From assembly GCA_031290985.1 (NCBI GenBank), contig JARLJW010000112.1:1-44514 (forward strand): a stretch of DNA of 44,514 bases. Direction: 5' to 3'. Of this stretch, positions 1 to 7,903 are shown one piece after another (position 1 is the first letter of the stretch; each line of letters opens with the position of its first letter). The translations under genes and the position numbers were made by a program. A model generated the notes under the pieces. It had not been told where the DNA came from. It did no database searches and saw nothing but the letters and a program-made list of their open reading frames with translations. The stretch comes from Verrucomicrobiia bacterium. GTDB taxonomy: Bacteria > Verrucomicrobiota > Verrucomicrobiia > Limisphaerales > UBA11358.

Positions 1-53
1 TCAACCTGCTTGATGCGCCACCTTTCACCCAGTGCCAAAATCGAATGAAACAT
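1..53 (-). CDS. Partial ORF at the left edge, possible transposase N-terminus
   Basis: An ATG at 53-51 opens a frame that runs off the left edge and encodes MFHSILALGERWRIKQV. The pattern (short leader, then G-x-x-W-x-[IV]-x-x-V) resembles the first residues of ISL3-type transposases, but only 17 residues are visible, so the assignment is a guess. It points away from the truncated cyclase-like gene to its right. An insertion sequence ending near position 60-130 would explain why that gene has lost its 5' part. There is only a weak AGAG ribosome-binding site. It could equally be a chance frame. Confidence 0.25.
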   Translation of the reverse strand, partial: MFHSILALGERWRIKQV

Positions 54-187
54 TTTCTCTGGAATCATAAAGTCACCACTTTAACCGCCCCGCCTCAGCT
101 TTTTCAAACATTTTTACCCATTACAAACGTCGAAGAAGCACATTTACTGATTGCTTAGTCATAGCCTGCGCTTTTCCAGACGACGCC

Positions 188-748
188 TTGCTAAAAGAGG
201 CTATAAAAGAAAGTTTCATCGGAATTGTAACTGACTATCTATCATATCTCCAAGGCGAGCTAATCAGTGAAGGATACATGATTCGCGGGGCAATTACGGC
301 TGGCGATATTTGCATCAGTGGCGATATTGTTTTTGGCCCCGCATTGATTGAAGCTGTGGAAGGCGAAAAAAAAGCGGTGTTTCCTAGAATTATATTATTG
401 CCGAGAGCAGTAGAATTATACCAGATACAATGGAATATGACCGATCCGATTTTTGACCTTTGCGAAGATTCAGACGGCCTAGTTTTTTTAGACTACCTAG
501 AAGCTACTGTGATGATTGCCTATCCTGATGATAGGGCATTTACTGAATTTCTTGACGGCAGCAAGCAGTGTATCTCAGATAACTTGGGCAAGTACGCCAA
601 CAATGTTCATATTCGGGCAAAATATGAATGGGCTGCATCATATCACAACGCATTTTGTAAACGTTATACTGATATGTTTTGCCCTCAATACTTAATTGAA
701 GTCGAAAAGTTGGTTCAGCCACCTAAGCGTTGGCTAATTAAAAAATAG
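188..748 (+). CDS. Class III nucleotidyl-cyclase-like protein, 5'-truncated
   Basis: Residues 33-55 carry a run of the form I-R-G-A-I-x-x-G-D followed by G-D-I-V-F-G-P-A-L-I-E-A. This matches the central strand-turn-strand of class III adenylate/guanylate cyclase-like domains, with an acidic helix after it. TTG at 188 is the first usable start, but the same frame is open back to position 71. That upstream part reads T-F-T-D-C-L-V-I immediately before the domain, which looks like the conserved F-x-D metal-binding strand. The gene is therefore probably missing its true N-terminus, lost to an insertion or a frameshift, and may be a pseudogene. The DNA is AT-richer than the later core genes, which suggests transfer. 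The last 15 bases overlap the convergent gene at 734-967. The substrate, and whether the domain is catalytic, cannot be told. Confidence 0.55.
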   Translation: MLKEAIKESFIGIVTDYLSYLQGELISEGYMIRGAITAGDICISGDIVFGPALIEAVEGEKKAVFPRIILLPRAVELYQIQWNMTDPIFDLCEDSDGLVFLDYLEATVMIAYPDDRAFTEFLDGSKQCISDNLGKYANNVHIRAKYEWAASYHNAFCKRYTDMFCPQYLIEVEKLVQPPKRWLIKK

Positions 749-967
749 GGCTTCTGTTGCCACCATGGTCTCCGTGACTTCGGACACCTTATGAATAACC
801 TGCCAGACTTCGTAGGACTTCGCAGACCCTATCTTACCTTCATGCTGTTCCAATAAAGTTAATGGCTCAATCGGCTCACCAACGTGCGGAACGGCTGCAA
901 ATTTGATTTTGTAATTTGCCCCGTCTTGAACACTGATGCTGCCGTCAATAGATAGCGCACTTCTCAT
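734..967 (-). CDS. Small hypothetical protein (77 aa)
   Basis: This is a 77-residue soluble protein that I do not recognise. It has no signal peptide or membrane segment. The amino-acid composition is balanced, and the middle (K-I-K-F-A-A-V-P-H-V-G-E-P-I-E) followed by a Y-E-V-W-Q-V-I-H-K-V segment reads like a folded small domain rather than a random frame. It starts at an ATG with no clear Shine-Dalgarno sequence and converges on the cyclase-like gene with a 15-base overlap. Small proteins of this look occur on mobile elements; that is an inference from context only. Confidence 0.42.
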   Translation of the reverse strand: MRSALSIDGSISVQDGANYKIKFAAVPHVGEPIEPLTLLEQHEGKIGSAKSYEVWQVIHKVSEVTETMVATEALFFN

Positions 968-1023
968 AGATTGGATTGTGCGCCTATGTGGCTTTATGGT
1001 CTATAGATTTTACTTAAAATAAT

Positions 1024-1332
1024 TTATTTACATTCGCAAAACAAGGTTTGATCGGACCAAAATGATTTATCACACTTGCGGTCAGGGCAGGACGGCAGGC
1101 ACCTGTAAGGACCATCCATTAGGCAGGCGTCCAAAATTCGTATTTGACGCTCGGGCGGCAGATCGCCTTTTGAATTCACTCTTTCAAGCAATTCTTCTTT
1201 GGAAGTAATCGGCCAAAGGTATTTCTTCCCTTTGATTTCCTTAATCATATATCCATAGCAAAGGACTTTCAAATTTCCATGCTCGTCTTTTTCAACGTCG
1301 GCAAATATTTCTTTTAAGTTTGCTTCATTCAT
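1024..1332 (-). CDS. Small Cys-rich hypothetical protein (102 aa)
   Basis: This is a 102-residue hydrophilic protein with charged helical N-terminal and central parts. Its C-terminus contains C-x-x-x-C-x-x-x-x-C and ends in C-E-C-K, giving five cysteines in the last 26 residues, possibly a zinc site. The ATG is at 1332-1330 and no strong ribosome-binding site is visible. I do not recognise the family. It lies in the AT-richer left part of the window, 56 bases upstream of and on the same strand as the 77-residue gene, so the two may be co-transcribed. Codon use and composition look like real coding sequence. The function is unknown. Confidence 0.55.
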   Translation of the reverse strand: MNEANLKEIFADVEKDEHGNLKVLCYGYMIKEIKGKKYLWPITSKEELLERVNSKGDLPPERQIRILDACLMDGPYRCLPSCPDRKCDKSFWSDQTLFCECK

Positions 1333-1990
1333 AGTGAGTTTATTGTGGTTTTACCAACTTCAACCTTCATTTCCATTGTTATTGATCCGAAGTCATAAAC
1401 AAGCCAATTTTTTGTCTAGAGGGTAACCATGGCTGGCTGGGTGGAAGCGGTATCGGACAAGAGCAAGTGTCACCTATTAGGACGCGCGTCAACGGATAAA
1501 ATAGTTTTTGTTCCCAAAATTTTTTATTTTTCAGGTTGCCATCACTTACCAAGAGCCGGCTTTGGCCAGCCTTACTCGAACCCGTCATTTCGTCTCGTCG
1601 ATTCCGAAGCCGCCTCCCCTGAGCCGTAACCATTCAATTCAATTCAACCGCAGATGAACGCCGATAAACGCAGATGGGAACGGGCCAAAGGCAAAAGCTG
1701 GCGGGTCCAGAAAACATTCAGTTCCGGGCCGGGGCTAAGATTTGCTCAACCAATGGCTCAATTAACTGCTCAATGGCGGCTCTCTTTTGCCCTTTCAGGG
1801 CAAGTCAGTTTGCGCGGCGCGAGCAATGGCGACGCGGTGACAATCGGCGTTAAAAATTTGAGTGTCATTTTTCCAGTGCCGCCAATGCGATGATCAAGAA
1901 GTGGATGGGTAATTATGACCATTCGGCGATTTCGGCGCTGCCTCGCTCCCATGCCATCATCCAGGGCGGGCTGCAAAGTTAGTTTTGACG

Positions 1991-2364
1991 CTCGCCCTCA
2001 CCGGTTTCCTCTCCCCCGGGGCTAATCCTTACCCACGTCTTTTCGGCGGCCATATCAAGTTGCGGCTCTGGGGCTTCCCCCGCATCCGCAAGGAAGCGTG
2101 CCTTAAAATAGAATAACGCGCCCGGGCGGGTGGAAGCGGAAACGGCGTAAACGCCGCGCCCCAGCCAAAGGAGGGCGACCTTGAGGTCGCTTCAATGCCC
2201 AAACCGACGCGGGCAGAATCATGGTTGAGCGCGCGCATCTTGGCGGGGCAGCGTTTGCAAGTAATTCCCATATAAAAAATTTAGGCGATGGGCTTGGCTT
2301 AAAAATCTCTGTGGAAGATGTGGGTAAGGATGAGCCCCCAAGGAGAGGAGCGCGAGGGGGTGCG
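1991..2364. repeat. Inverted pair of a dispersed intergenic element
   Basis: The stretch 1991-2038, read on the minus strand, and 2318-2364, read on the plus strand, share the core gtgggtaagga-t-x-agcccc followed by a purine-rich gagagg segment. They therefore form an inverted pair about 280 bases apart. A related copy with a perfect 11-bp stem lies at 38785-38809. This resembles the widespread bacterial intergenic 'ccctcaccctaac...' repeat. No gene lies between the two copies. Confidence 0.5.
2170..2190 (+). repeat. REP-like hairpin with GGAG foot
   Basis: GGAG at 2170-2173 is followed by a 7-bp perfect stem (gcgacct / aggtcgc, 2175-2181 and 2184-2190) with a 2-base loop. The tetranucleotide plus hairpin layout is that of REP sequences recognised by RAYT transposases, one of which is encoded at 13279-13731. 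Confidence 0.4.
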
Positions 2365-2556
2365 TTCGAAAGCTCCGTTGGTCGCGGCAATAATCCAGTC
2401 GCGGGGTTTTCGTTTTTTGATTACGGAGGGCGGCCGTACATTTCACGCGGTTCAGCACGCCCGAGGGAGGTCGCGCGAAGGGGCGAAGGAAAACAAGGAG
2501 CCAGGGAAAATTGTGCGCTTCCATACATTGCACGCACCCGGGTGGACGAAAGTTGC

Positions 2557-2580
2557 TGCGCCCGGGGACGGGCGCACTCC
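2557..2580 (-). repeat. REP-like hairpin, family with GGAG foot
   Basis: Read on the minus strand, GGAG is followed by an 8-bp stem (tgcgcccg / cgggcgca) and a 4-base loop. Over 27 bases (2555-2581) it is the exact reverse complement of the copy at 25694-25720, and it pairs with a variant at 25778-25804. Confidence 0.6.
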
Positions 2581-2614
2581 GGGGGGCGGGAGGTTCGTTT
2601 TGGTTTGGGGGTTC

Positions 2615-2729
2615 AAAAATGGACGGCGGCTGTGTCGGAGACCAGCCGCAGCACTGTGGAACCTCCGGAAGCTTTCGCACTGGCCACGCGCTGCGGCTGG
2701 CCCTGCGGGCACAGCCGCCGTCCATTTTT
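2615..2729. repeat. 115-bp nested inverted repeat (MITE-like)
   Basis: Perfect 20-bp arms lie at 2615-2634 and 2710-2729. Inside them, a second perfect 11-bp inverted repeat lies at 2642-2652 and 2690-2700. The right arm runs into eight T residues. The nested arms and the lack of any coding content suggest a small non-autonomous element or a REP doublet. A terminator role is possible but the loop is long. Confidence 0.6.
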
Positions 2730-3013
2730 TTTGAAGCCACGCTCCCAGGAACAAAGTAAAATTATTTATGACCTCCAATTTTCAAACTGTGCCTCCGGAG
2801 TGCGCCTGCCCGTGCGGCTCGCAATGTGGAATTGATGTCCGTATCGCCGACCGTTTGTCCCGGTCCAAGGGGTCTTCTGTTTCAGGGGCATTCTGCGCTT
2901 CCGCCGCGGTTCGCGTTACGCAGCCGTCCCCGGGCCGAACCCTGGCTTGGAATCAGGGTTCAGCACGTCCCAGTGCGCGTTTTCAGAACTGGCGGCGAGA
3001 CGCCGCCAGCACC

Positions 3014-3036
3014 CGCAGGCGAGACGCCTGCGCTAC
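3014..3036 (-). repeat. REP-like hairpin with GTAG foot
   Basis: Read on the minus strand, GTAG (3036-3033) is followed by the 8-bp stem cgcaggcg / cgcctgcg with a 3-base loop. A second hairpin with a 9-bp stem (ctggcggcg / cgccgccag) lies just left of it at about 2990-3010, so the pair forms a doublet. Confidence 0.5.
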
Positions 3037-3385
3037 GGCATGTCTGATTGGTTTTCGCCCGGTGAATGTTTGGTTGTTCGGCCAAGCTGGAGGCAGGAAC
3101 TTTGCTGTGCTCGTTCTGGCGGAAGTTAGGGCGCAGGGGCACCTGCGCCCCACCATGATTGATTGGGGCAGAACTACCGTTCGGCCAGTTTTTCCCGTCA
3201 GCGAACCTCACTACAAAACGTTCCGTCTGTTTCTCCCCTTTCCGCCGCCGGCCAAGTATGTGACAGTTTTTTTGAGAAAACGTTCAATTAAATACTTGGA
3301 TTTATTTGCGGTGCGGGGGTTGTCGGGAGGGCGTGGGGGGTGATAGGATCGGTAGGTTTGTGGTTCAATGGTCGCGGGCGGGGTG

Positions 3386-4193
3386 CTGGCGTATGGCCAC
3401 AAATTGAGGATGGAGAATCGAGGATGGAGGATGGCCGGGAACAGCGAAGGCGAGGAAGAAGAAGTCGATGTGGAAGATTGGGGGCGGCGGTGCGGTACTG
3501 GCGTACGGCCACCACTGGCGTACGGCCACCAGGCAAAGCGTTGGCAATCAAGGTTCGTTAGCCCTTGTTAGCCTTTGTTAGCCCCGAGAATTTTTAAACA
3601 TTATGAAATTTAACCACGGGCGATGATCGACAACAGTCGATGATCGCCAGCAATGAACACGGAAGGTCACAGATAAAAACCGAGGATGAAGGATCGAGAA
3701 AAACGAAAGGCGGAACATTCTACATTCAACATTCTACATTCAACGCCCAACGTCGAAGAAGCAAGATTTTGAAAACCGTGGGGACAACTACAGATGAACC
3801 CAAATACAAAGGCCGAAATCATTGGGAATCCAAGTAAATCCAACCAAATCCAACCAAAAAATTCACGATATGCGATTTACATGGTCATTGGCGATACGGC
3901 GGGTCTGGCTGGCATGGTAAACTGCGGTTGCAAGCGAAAGCGGTGTCGCGGCTACCGCCTTGCCACCGCAGTCCATGACGCGGTCGGGCAAGGCCGTATC
4001 GTCAGGGCTCACGCGAGCACCCGGAATGGCCAGGCCACTCAATATGAAATGCCGTCAATCCGGCCCTAGATGTTAAGCGTGAACCAGGCGAAATATGCGA
4101 AAAAACCAGCGGCTGAAATTTTCAAAAAAGGCCAATAAAAACGCAAAAATTAAACCAAATTAAACTAAATAAAAGTACTCGCGTACGGCCACC
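3386..4193. repeat. Scattered 'ctggcgtacggccac' repeat units and simple repeats
   Basis: Near-identical units lie at 3386-3400, 3498-3513, 3515-3530 and 4178-4193, the middle two in tandem. They are mixed with 'gaggatggaggatcgagg' tracts (around 3405-3430 and 4205-4230) and with short tandem repeats. No protein-coding signal goes with them. What they do is unknown. Confidence 0.4.
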
Positions 4194-4418
4194 GGCGCGG
4201 GGGGAGGATGGAGGATCGAGGATGGATGATGGTCCGAATGGCTTCGGGCGGGCGATCCAGCAGCGGCGGGACAGATCGCAGGTGCGAGCCGCACTGGCAC
4301 GCGCTCCGGCACCATACCGGCCGCTTATCGGGTTAAGTATCAGTCTTTCAAATGACACAACGAACCGTTTGAAGAAATGCTCAAAGTACATATGACTGCA
4401 AACCAGCATCGGTTTCGA

Positions 4419-4424
4419 TATAAT
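4419..4424 (+). promoter_or_regulatory. Candidate -10 element for comEC
   Basis: A perfect TATAAT lies 8 bases before the comEC ATG. No good -35 hexamer is present at the normal spacing. If the element is used, transcription would start almost at the ATG, giving a leaderless or near-leaderless message, which fits the absence of a Shine-Dalgarno sequence. Confidence 0.25.
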
Positions 4425-4432
4425 CCACTGAG

Positions 4433-6871
4433 ATGAAGCGCCCGTTCGCCAGCATCGTCTTTGCCTACGCCGCCGGACTGTTGCTGGCGCAGCTTTTCAA
4501 TCCGCCGCTGACCGCGCTGTTCATCATCTCCGCCGGCATCCTGCTCGCCGCCCTCGCCGTCAAAAAGCTCCGGCCCTTTCTCGTCTGGCCGCTGCTCGCC
4601 CTTCTCGGCTGGGCCAACCTCGAATCCCGCACCACCGTCATCTCGCCCACGGACCTGCGCGCCGTCGTGGGCAGCCAGCCTGTGCTGGCCACCTTGCGCG
4701 GGGTCCTCGTCGAAACCCCGCGCCTGAAGATCATCAAGATCGACGGTGAAGAAACCTGGCGCAGCCTCGCCCGCATCCGCACCAGCGCCCTCGGCACCAA
4801 CGACAAATTTCAGCCCGCCACCGGCGAGGTGCTGGCCATCACGCCGGGCATCCTGGGGCCGGAATTCTTCGCCGGCCAGCCCGTGGAACTGTCCGGTGTC
4901 CTCGCCCGCCCCGCCCCGCCGCTGGCCGACGGCCTGTTTGATTACCCCAACTACCTCGCCACGCGCGGCATCTATTATCAGCTCAAAACGGATTCCACCG
5001 GCAACTGGCAGTTGTGCCAGCCCGCGTCCACTTTCCTGCCCGTCACCGACCGCTTTCTGAACTGGTCGCGACGCACGCTCGCGCTCGGCCTGCCCGCGGA
5101 GGATGAACCGCTCCGTCTGCTCTGGGCCATGACCCTGGGCTGGCGCACGGCCTTCACCGGCGACATTTCCGAACCTTTCTTGCGCGCGGGCACCATGCAC
5201 ATGTTCGCCATCGACGGCCTCCGGATCGCGCTGCTCTCCGGCATGATCGTCGCCTTGCTCCGCGTATTCCGGGTGGCGCGGGCGTGGTGCGGGGCGATTG
5301 CCATCCCCATCATCTGGTTTTACACCGCCGCGACCGGCTGGGAACCCTCCGCCGTCCGCGCCTCCGTCATGATGACCATCGTCCTCGGCGGCTGGGCGCT
5401 CAAACGGCCCGGCGACCTCCTGAACTCCCTCGCCGCCGCCGCCCTGATCATTCTCGTCGCCGAACCGCGCCAGCTTTTCCAAGCCAGCTTTCAACTCTCC
5501 TTCTTCGTCATGCTCGTCATCGCCCTGATGCTGCCGCCGTTGAACAAATTCTTCGACCGCCTCCTGCGCATCGATCCGCTGCTGCCGATTGAACTGGTCT
5601 CGTGGTGGAAAACCAAGCTGCTCAAGGCGGCGCGGATCACCTTGCGCTATTTCGGCCTCTCCTTGGCCGCGTGGCTGGGTTCCCTGCCGCTCTCCGCCAA
5701 ATATTTTCACCTGCTCAGCCCGGTCTCCACCCTCGCCAACGTCGTGGCCGTGCCGCTGGGCACGCTTGCGCTCATGGCCAATCTGGGTGCGCTCCTCTGC
5801 GGCACCTGGTTCCCGTGGGCCACGGAACTCTTCAATCACGCCGCCTGGTTCCTGATGGTCGCCATGACCTGGGTCAGCGAACAGGCCACCCGGCTGCCCG
5901 GCGCGTACTGCTACGTGCCCGAACCTTCATTCCTGACCATTGCCCTCTACTATGCCGTCCTGATCGCGGCGTTCAGCGGCTGGTTCAAAACCCGGCGGCG
6001 CCTCGCGGGCGGCATCGCCCTCCTGCTCGTCATCGCCGGCGGCTATTTCTGGCAATGGCAATCCACGCGCGGCGAAACGGACCTCACCGTCCTGCCGCTC
6101 AGCGGCGGCCACGCCGTTTATGTGGATGCCGCCGGCCGCGCCAACGACTGGCTCATCAATTCCGGCAGCGAAACATCCGTCGAGCTGACGCTGAAAGATT
6201 TTCTCCGCGCCCAGGGCGTGAACCATCTCCCGCGCCTCGTCCTCACGGAAGGCGACCTGCGCAACTGCGGCGGCGCGATCTCCCTCGACAAACTTTTTGG
6301 CGTCGATGAACTCTGGACGGGCACCACGCGCTTCCGTTCCGAAACCTACCGCAAGACTGTCGCCGCCTATGAAAAACCCGTGGACCGGAACCGGCAGATG
6401 AATTACGGCGACACCATCGGCCCCTGGCAGGTTTTGTTTCCCGACACCACCAACACCCTGGCCAAGGCCGCCGACAAAACCCTCGTCCTGCGCAGTGATT
6501 TCGCCGGCACCAAAATCCTGCTCCTGTCCGACCTCAGCCGTGCGAGCCAGAGCGACCTCCTCAGTCACACCAACGCCGATCTGCGCGCGGACATCGTCAT
6601 CACCGGCCTGCCCGACGAAGGCGAGCCCCTTTGCAACGCGTTGATCGAAGCCGTCGCGCCCAAGGTGATCATCATCGCCGACGCCAATCTCCCCGCCAAA
6701 TATCGCGCCCCCGAAACGCTGGAGCAACGCCTCGCCCAGACCAAAATCCCCGTGCTCTACACCCGCACCTCCGGCGCTGTAAAAATCACGACGGACAAAA
6801 CCGGCTGGAAAGTGGGGACCATGGACGGGCGGACCTTCGAAGGCGGGGAAAATTTACAGAAACAAAAATAA
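4433..6871 (+). CDS. comEC: ComEC/Rec2-like competence membrane protein, atypical
   Basis: This 812-residue protein has the ComEC layout: N-terminal membrane segments and a soluble OB-like DUF4131 region (about 1-200), the polytopic Competence domain (about 235-510), and a C-terminal metallo-beta-lactamase-like domain (about 555-790). ComEC is the inner-membrane channel for single-stranded DNA uptake. Two hallmark sites are altered. The usual I-S-G-L-H motif in the channel domain reads I-D-G-L-R (D261, R264). In the C-terminal domain, the position where family members have H-x-D-x-D-H reads T-E-G-D-L-R-N (from T605), so the metal-binding nuclease site appears lost. The protein is otherwise full length with no frame break. 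The start is the ATG 8 bases after a TATAAT. It stands alone, facing the folB group convergently. Confidence 0.9.
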   Translation: MKRPFASIVFAYAAGLLLAQLFNPPLTALFIISAGILLAALAVKKLRPFLVWPLLALLGWANLESRTTVISPTDLRAVVGSQPVLATLRGVLVETPRLKIIKIDGEETWRSLARIRTSALGTNDKFQPATGEVLAITPGILGPEFFAGQPVELSGVLARPAPPLADGLFDYPNYLATRGIYYQLKTDSTGNWQLCQPASTFLPVTDRFLNWSRRTLALGLPAEDEPLRLLWAMTLGWRTAFTGDISEPFLRAGTMHMFAIDGLRIALLSGMIVALLRVFRVARAWCGAIAIPIIWFYTAATGWEPSAVRASVMMTIVLGGWALKRPGDLLNSLAAAALIILVAEPRQLFQASFQLSFFVMLVIALMLPPLNKFFDRLLRIDPLLPIELVSWWKTKLLKAARITLRYFGLSLAAWLGSLPLSAKYFHLLSPVSTLANVVAVPLGTLALMANLGALLCGTWFPWATELFNHAAWFLMVAMTWVSEQATRLPGAYCYVPEPSFLTIALYYAVLIAAFSGWFKTRRRLAGGIALLLVIAGGYFWQWQSTRGETDLTVLPLSGGHAVYVDAAGRANDWLINSGSETSVELTLKDFLRAQGVNHLPRLVLTEGDLRNCGGAISLDKLFGVDELWTGTTRFRSETYRKTVAAYEKPVDRNRQMNYGDTIGPWQVLFPDTTNTLAKAADKTLVLRSDFAGTKILLLSDLSRASQSDLLSHTNADLRADIVITGLPDEGEPLCNALIEAVAPKVIIIADANLPAKYRAPETLEQRLAQTKIPVLYTRTSGAVKITTDKTGWKVGTMDGRTFEGGENLQKQK

Positions 6872-6920
6872 AACCAAGCAGTCTGCTTTTAGCCATACAC
6901 TGTATGGCCCGTGATGCGCC

Positions 6921-7145
6921 TCACCCCCCATATGATCCCCATTCAATCTGCTGCAAAACATCCCGCCGGGCATCGGTCATTTCCGCCAGGGGCAGGCCGT
7001 TCGGGGCGGCATCCTCGCCGCATTTGCGCAGCGCTTCCAAGATCCGGATTTCGGCATTCAGCTTTTGGACTTCTGATTCCGTCTCCCCCCATTTTGGCGC
7101 ACGGGCCTGCCAATCGTTCCATTCAGAAATCAATGCTTCAATCAT
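6921..7145 (-). CDS. Small hypothetical protein downstream of folB (74 aa)
   Basis: This is a 74-residue acidic, helical protein with no membrane segment; it begins M-I-E-A-L-I-S-E-W. I chose the ATG at 7145 because it is preceded by GGAG at a normal distance. An upstream extension of the frame would run through folB. It lies 17 bases after the folB stop on the same strand, so it is probably the last gene of that operon. I do not recognise the family, and its role is unknown. Confidence 0.5.
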   Translation of the reverse strand: MIEALISEWNDWQARAPKWGETESEVQKLNAEIRILEALRKCGEDAAPNGLPLAEMTDARRDVLQQIEWGSYGG

Positions 7146-7162
7146 GTTTAAAAATCTCCGGG

Positions 7163-7513
7163 TCAGACGCGCTGCTGCTCCACCTTCACCGACACATATC
7201 TCGCCTCCGGTATGATAAACTTCTTCACCTCCACCGAAACGGCCGACGGCTTGAACTCCTTGAGCACAGTTTCCGCAATATCCACCGTCAGCTTCTCGAT
7301 CAGCTTCCATTCCCGGCCCGCGCCAAATTTCAACAACCGTTGGGTGACCGCAAAATAGTCGATCGTGTCCGCAATCGCGTCCGACTTCGCCGCCGCCGTG
7401 AAATCCGACTGCAGTTCCACCGTCAGCAACAGGCGCTGCGCCGACGCGCGCTCCGCGTCCGGCACGCCCACGCGATAAAACACTTCCAGGTCAACGATGG
7501 AGATTTTGGACAT
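7163..7513 (-). CDS. folB: Dihydroneopterin aldolase
   Basis: At 116 residues it is the usual length for FolB, which converts 7,8-dihydroneopterin to 6-hydroxymethyl-7,8-dihydropterin in folate synthesis. The N-terminus (I-S-I-V-D-L-E-V-F-Y-R-V-G-V-P-D-x-E-R) is the typical opening, the family version being L-x-V-x-x-x-I-G-V-x-x-x-E. The middle I-D-Y-F-A-V and L-I-E-K-L-T fit the conserved Y and the E-x-L segment of the fold, and the end has the V-x-V-x-K strand. No other folate gene is adjacent. It sits 12 bases after the LprI-like lipoprotein gene on the same strand. Confidence 0.9.
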   Translation of the reverse strand: MSKISIVDLEVFYRVGVPDAERASAQRLLLTVELQSDFTAAAKSDAIADTIDYFAVTQRLLKFGAGREWKLIEKLTVDIAETVLKEFKPSAVSVEVKKFIIPEARYVSVKVEQQRV

Positions 7514-7525
7514 GGGCTTGATGAT

Positions 7526-7903
7526 CTAGCGGGATTTCAAATCGTCCAGTTGAAATTGCAACTGCCCGATCCGCCGCTCGGTGGAATCAGCCTGGCTGGC
7601 GGAATAAATCAGCGGCGCCAGCGAGCCGTCCCGGTACTGGGCGGCATACGATTCCGCCTCGGCCTTGCGATAAAGCAGCCAGGCCTTTTGGGACGCGTCC
7701 AGTTTGGCGCGGCTTTGCTCATCCAACCGGCTGCGGAGTTCGGCCAAAATGTTTTGCATTCGTTTGTCGGCCTTTTCGAATTCCGCCGCCGCCTTCCGGT
7801 TCATCTCCAATTGCGACGGACCCTTGCCGGGCGTGGGCGTGGATTGACAGCCACCGGCGAGCAGGCATCCCAGAACCAGCAGCAGTGGCAGCCGGGCGCT
7901 CAT
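7526..7903 (-). CDS. Putative lipoprotein with LprI/DUF1311 domain
   Basis: This 125-residue protein begins with a classical lipoprotein signal (hydrophobic L-P-L-L-L-V-L-G, likely lipidated at Cys19 in L-A-G-G-C). The mature part is helical and charged. It carries the LprI-type signature with L-D-A-S-Q-K-A-W-L-L-Y-R, then D-G-S-L-A-P-L-I-Y and T-E-R-R-I-G-Q-L. Some members of this family inhibit lysozyme or bind cell-wall components; the role here is inferred from the family only. I chose the ATG at 7903 because it overlaps the stop of the HAD-Nudix gene as ATGA and directly precedes the signal peptide. The usual paired cysteines of LprI are absent. Confidence 0.75.
   Translation of the reverse strand: MSARLPLLLVLGCLLAGGCQSTPTPGKGPSQLEMNRKAAAEFEKADKRMQNILAELRSRLDEQSRAKLDASQKAWLLYRKAEAESYAAQYRDGSLAPLIYSASQADSTERRIGQLQFQLDDLKSR

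Larger units (their letters stand above)
1333..4432. other. 3.1-kb gene-poor, repeat-rich region
   Basis: I find no gene here that I can support. Several open frames of 60-200 codons exist on both strands, but they overlap one another and have biased Arg/Pro/Gly content typical of GC-rich non-coding DNA. The region holds REP-like hairpins (near 2170, 2557 and 3014), a 115-bp structure with perfect 20-bp arms (2615-2729) and an inverted pair of a 'taaggat-agcccc-gagagg' element (1991-2038 and 2318-2364). It also has repeated 'cgtacggccac' units, an imperfect palindrome at 3619-3648, and short tandem repeats such as those at 3720-3745 and 3558-3585. It looks like an accumulation site for mobile repeats between accessory DNA and the core genes. 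Confidence 0.6.

Noticed and set aside
1379..1633. Overlapping open frames of 66-84 codons on both strands
   Set aside because: No ribosome-binding site, no family resemblance, and mutually overlapping; left as non-coding.
1560..1635. On the minus strand, a segment resembling the 5' end of tmRNA (ggaatcgacgagacg) and a T-loop-like ggttcgagt
   Set aside because: No matching acceptor stem or CCA end lies within 400 bases, no ALAA-type tag frame is present, and the putative T-arm does not pair.
2221..2835. A 204-codon open frame on the plus strand with overlapping frames on both strands
   Set aside because: Low-complexity Arg/Gly/Pro content, crosses REP hairpins and the 20-bp inverted repeat, no ribosome-binding site and no recognisable domain.
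3712..3752. Tandem 'acattctacattca' units that might be read as a CRISPR start
   Set aside because: Only two units with no spacers, and no cas genes in the window; it is a simple repeat.
4340..5839. A 499-codon open frame antisense to comEC
   Set aside because: Composition (Gly, Gln, Glu, Arg runs) is that of the antisense of a GC-rich gene, and comEC on the other strand is clearly real.
6892..6908. Perfect 7-bp hairpin gccatac / gtatggc between comEC and the folB group
   Set aside because: No T-run follows on either strand, so I cannot call it a terminator; it may be incidental.
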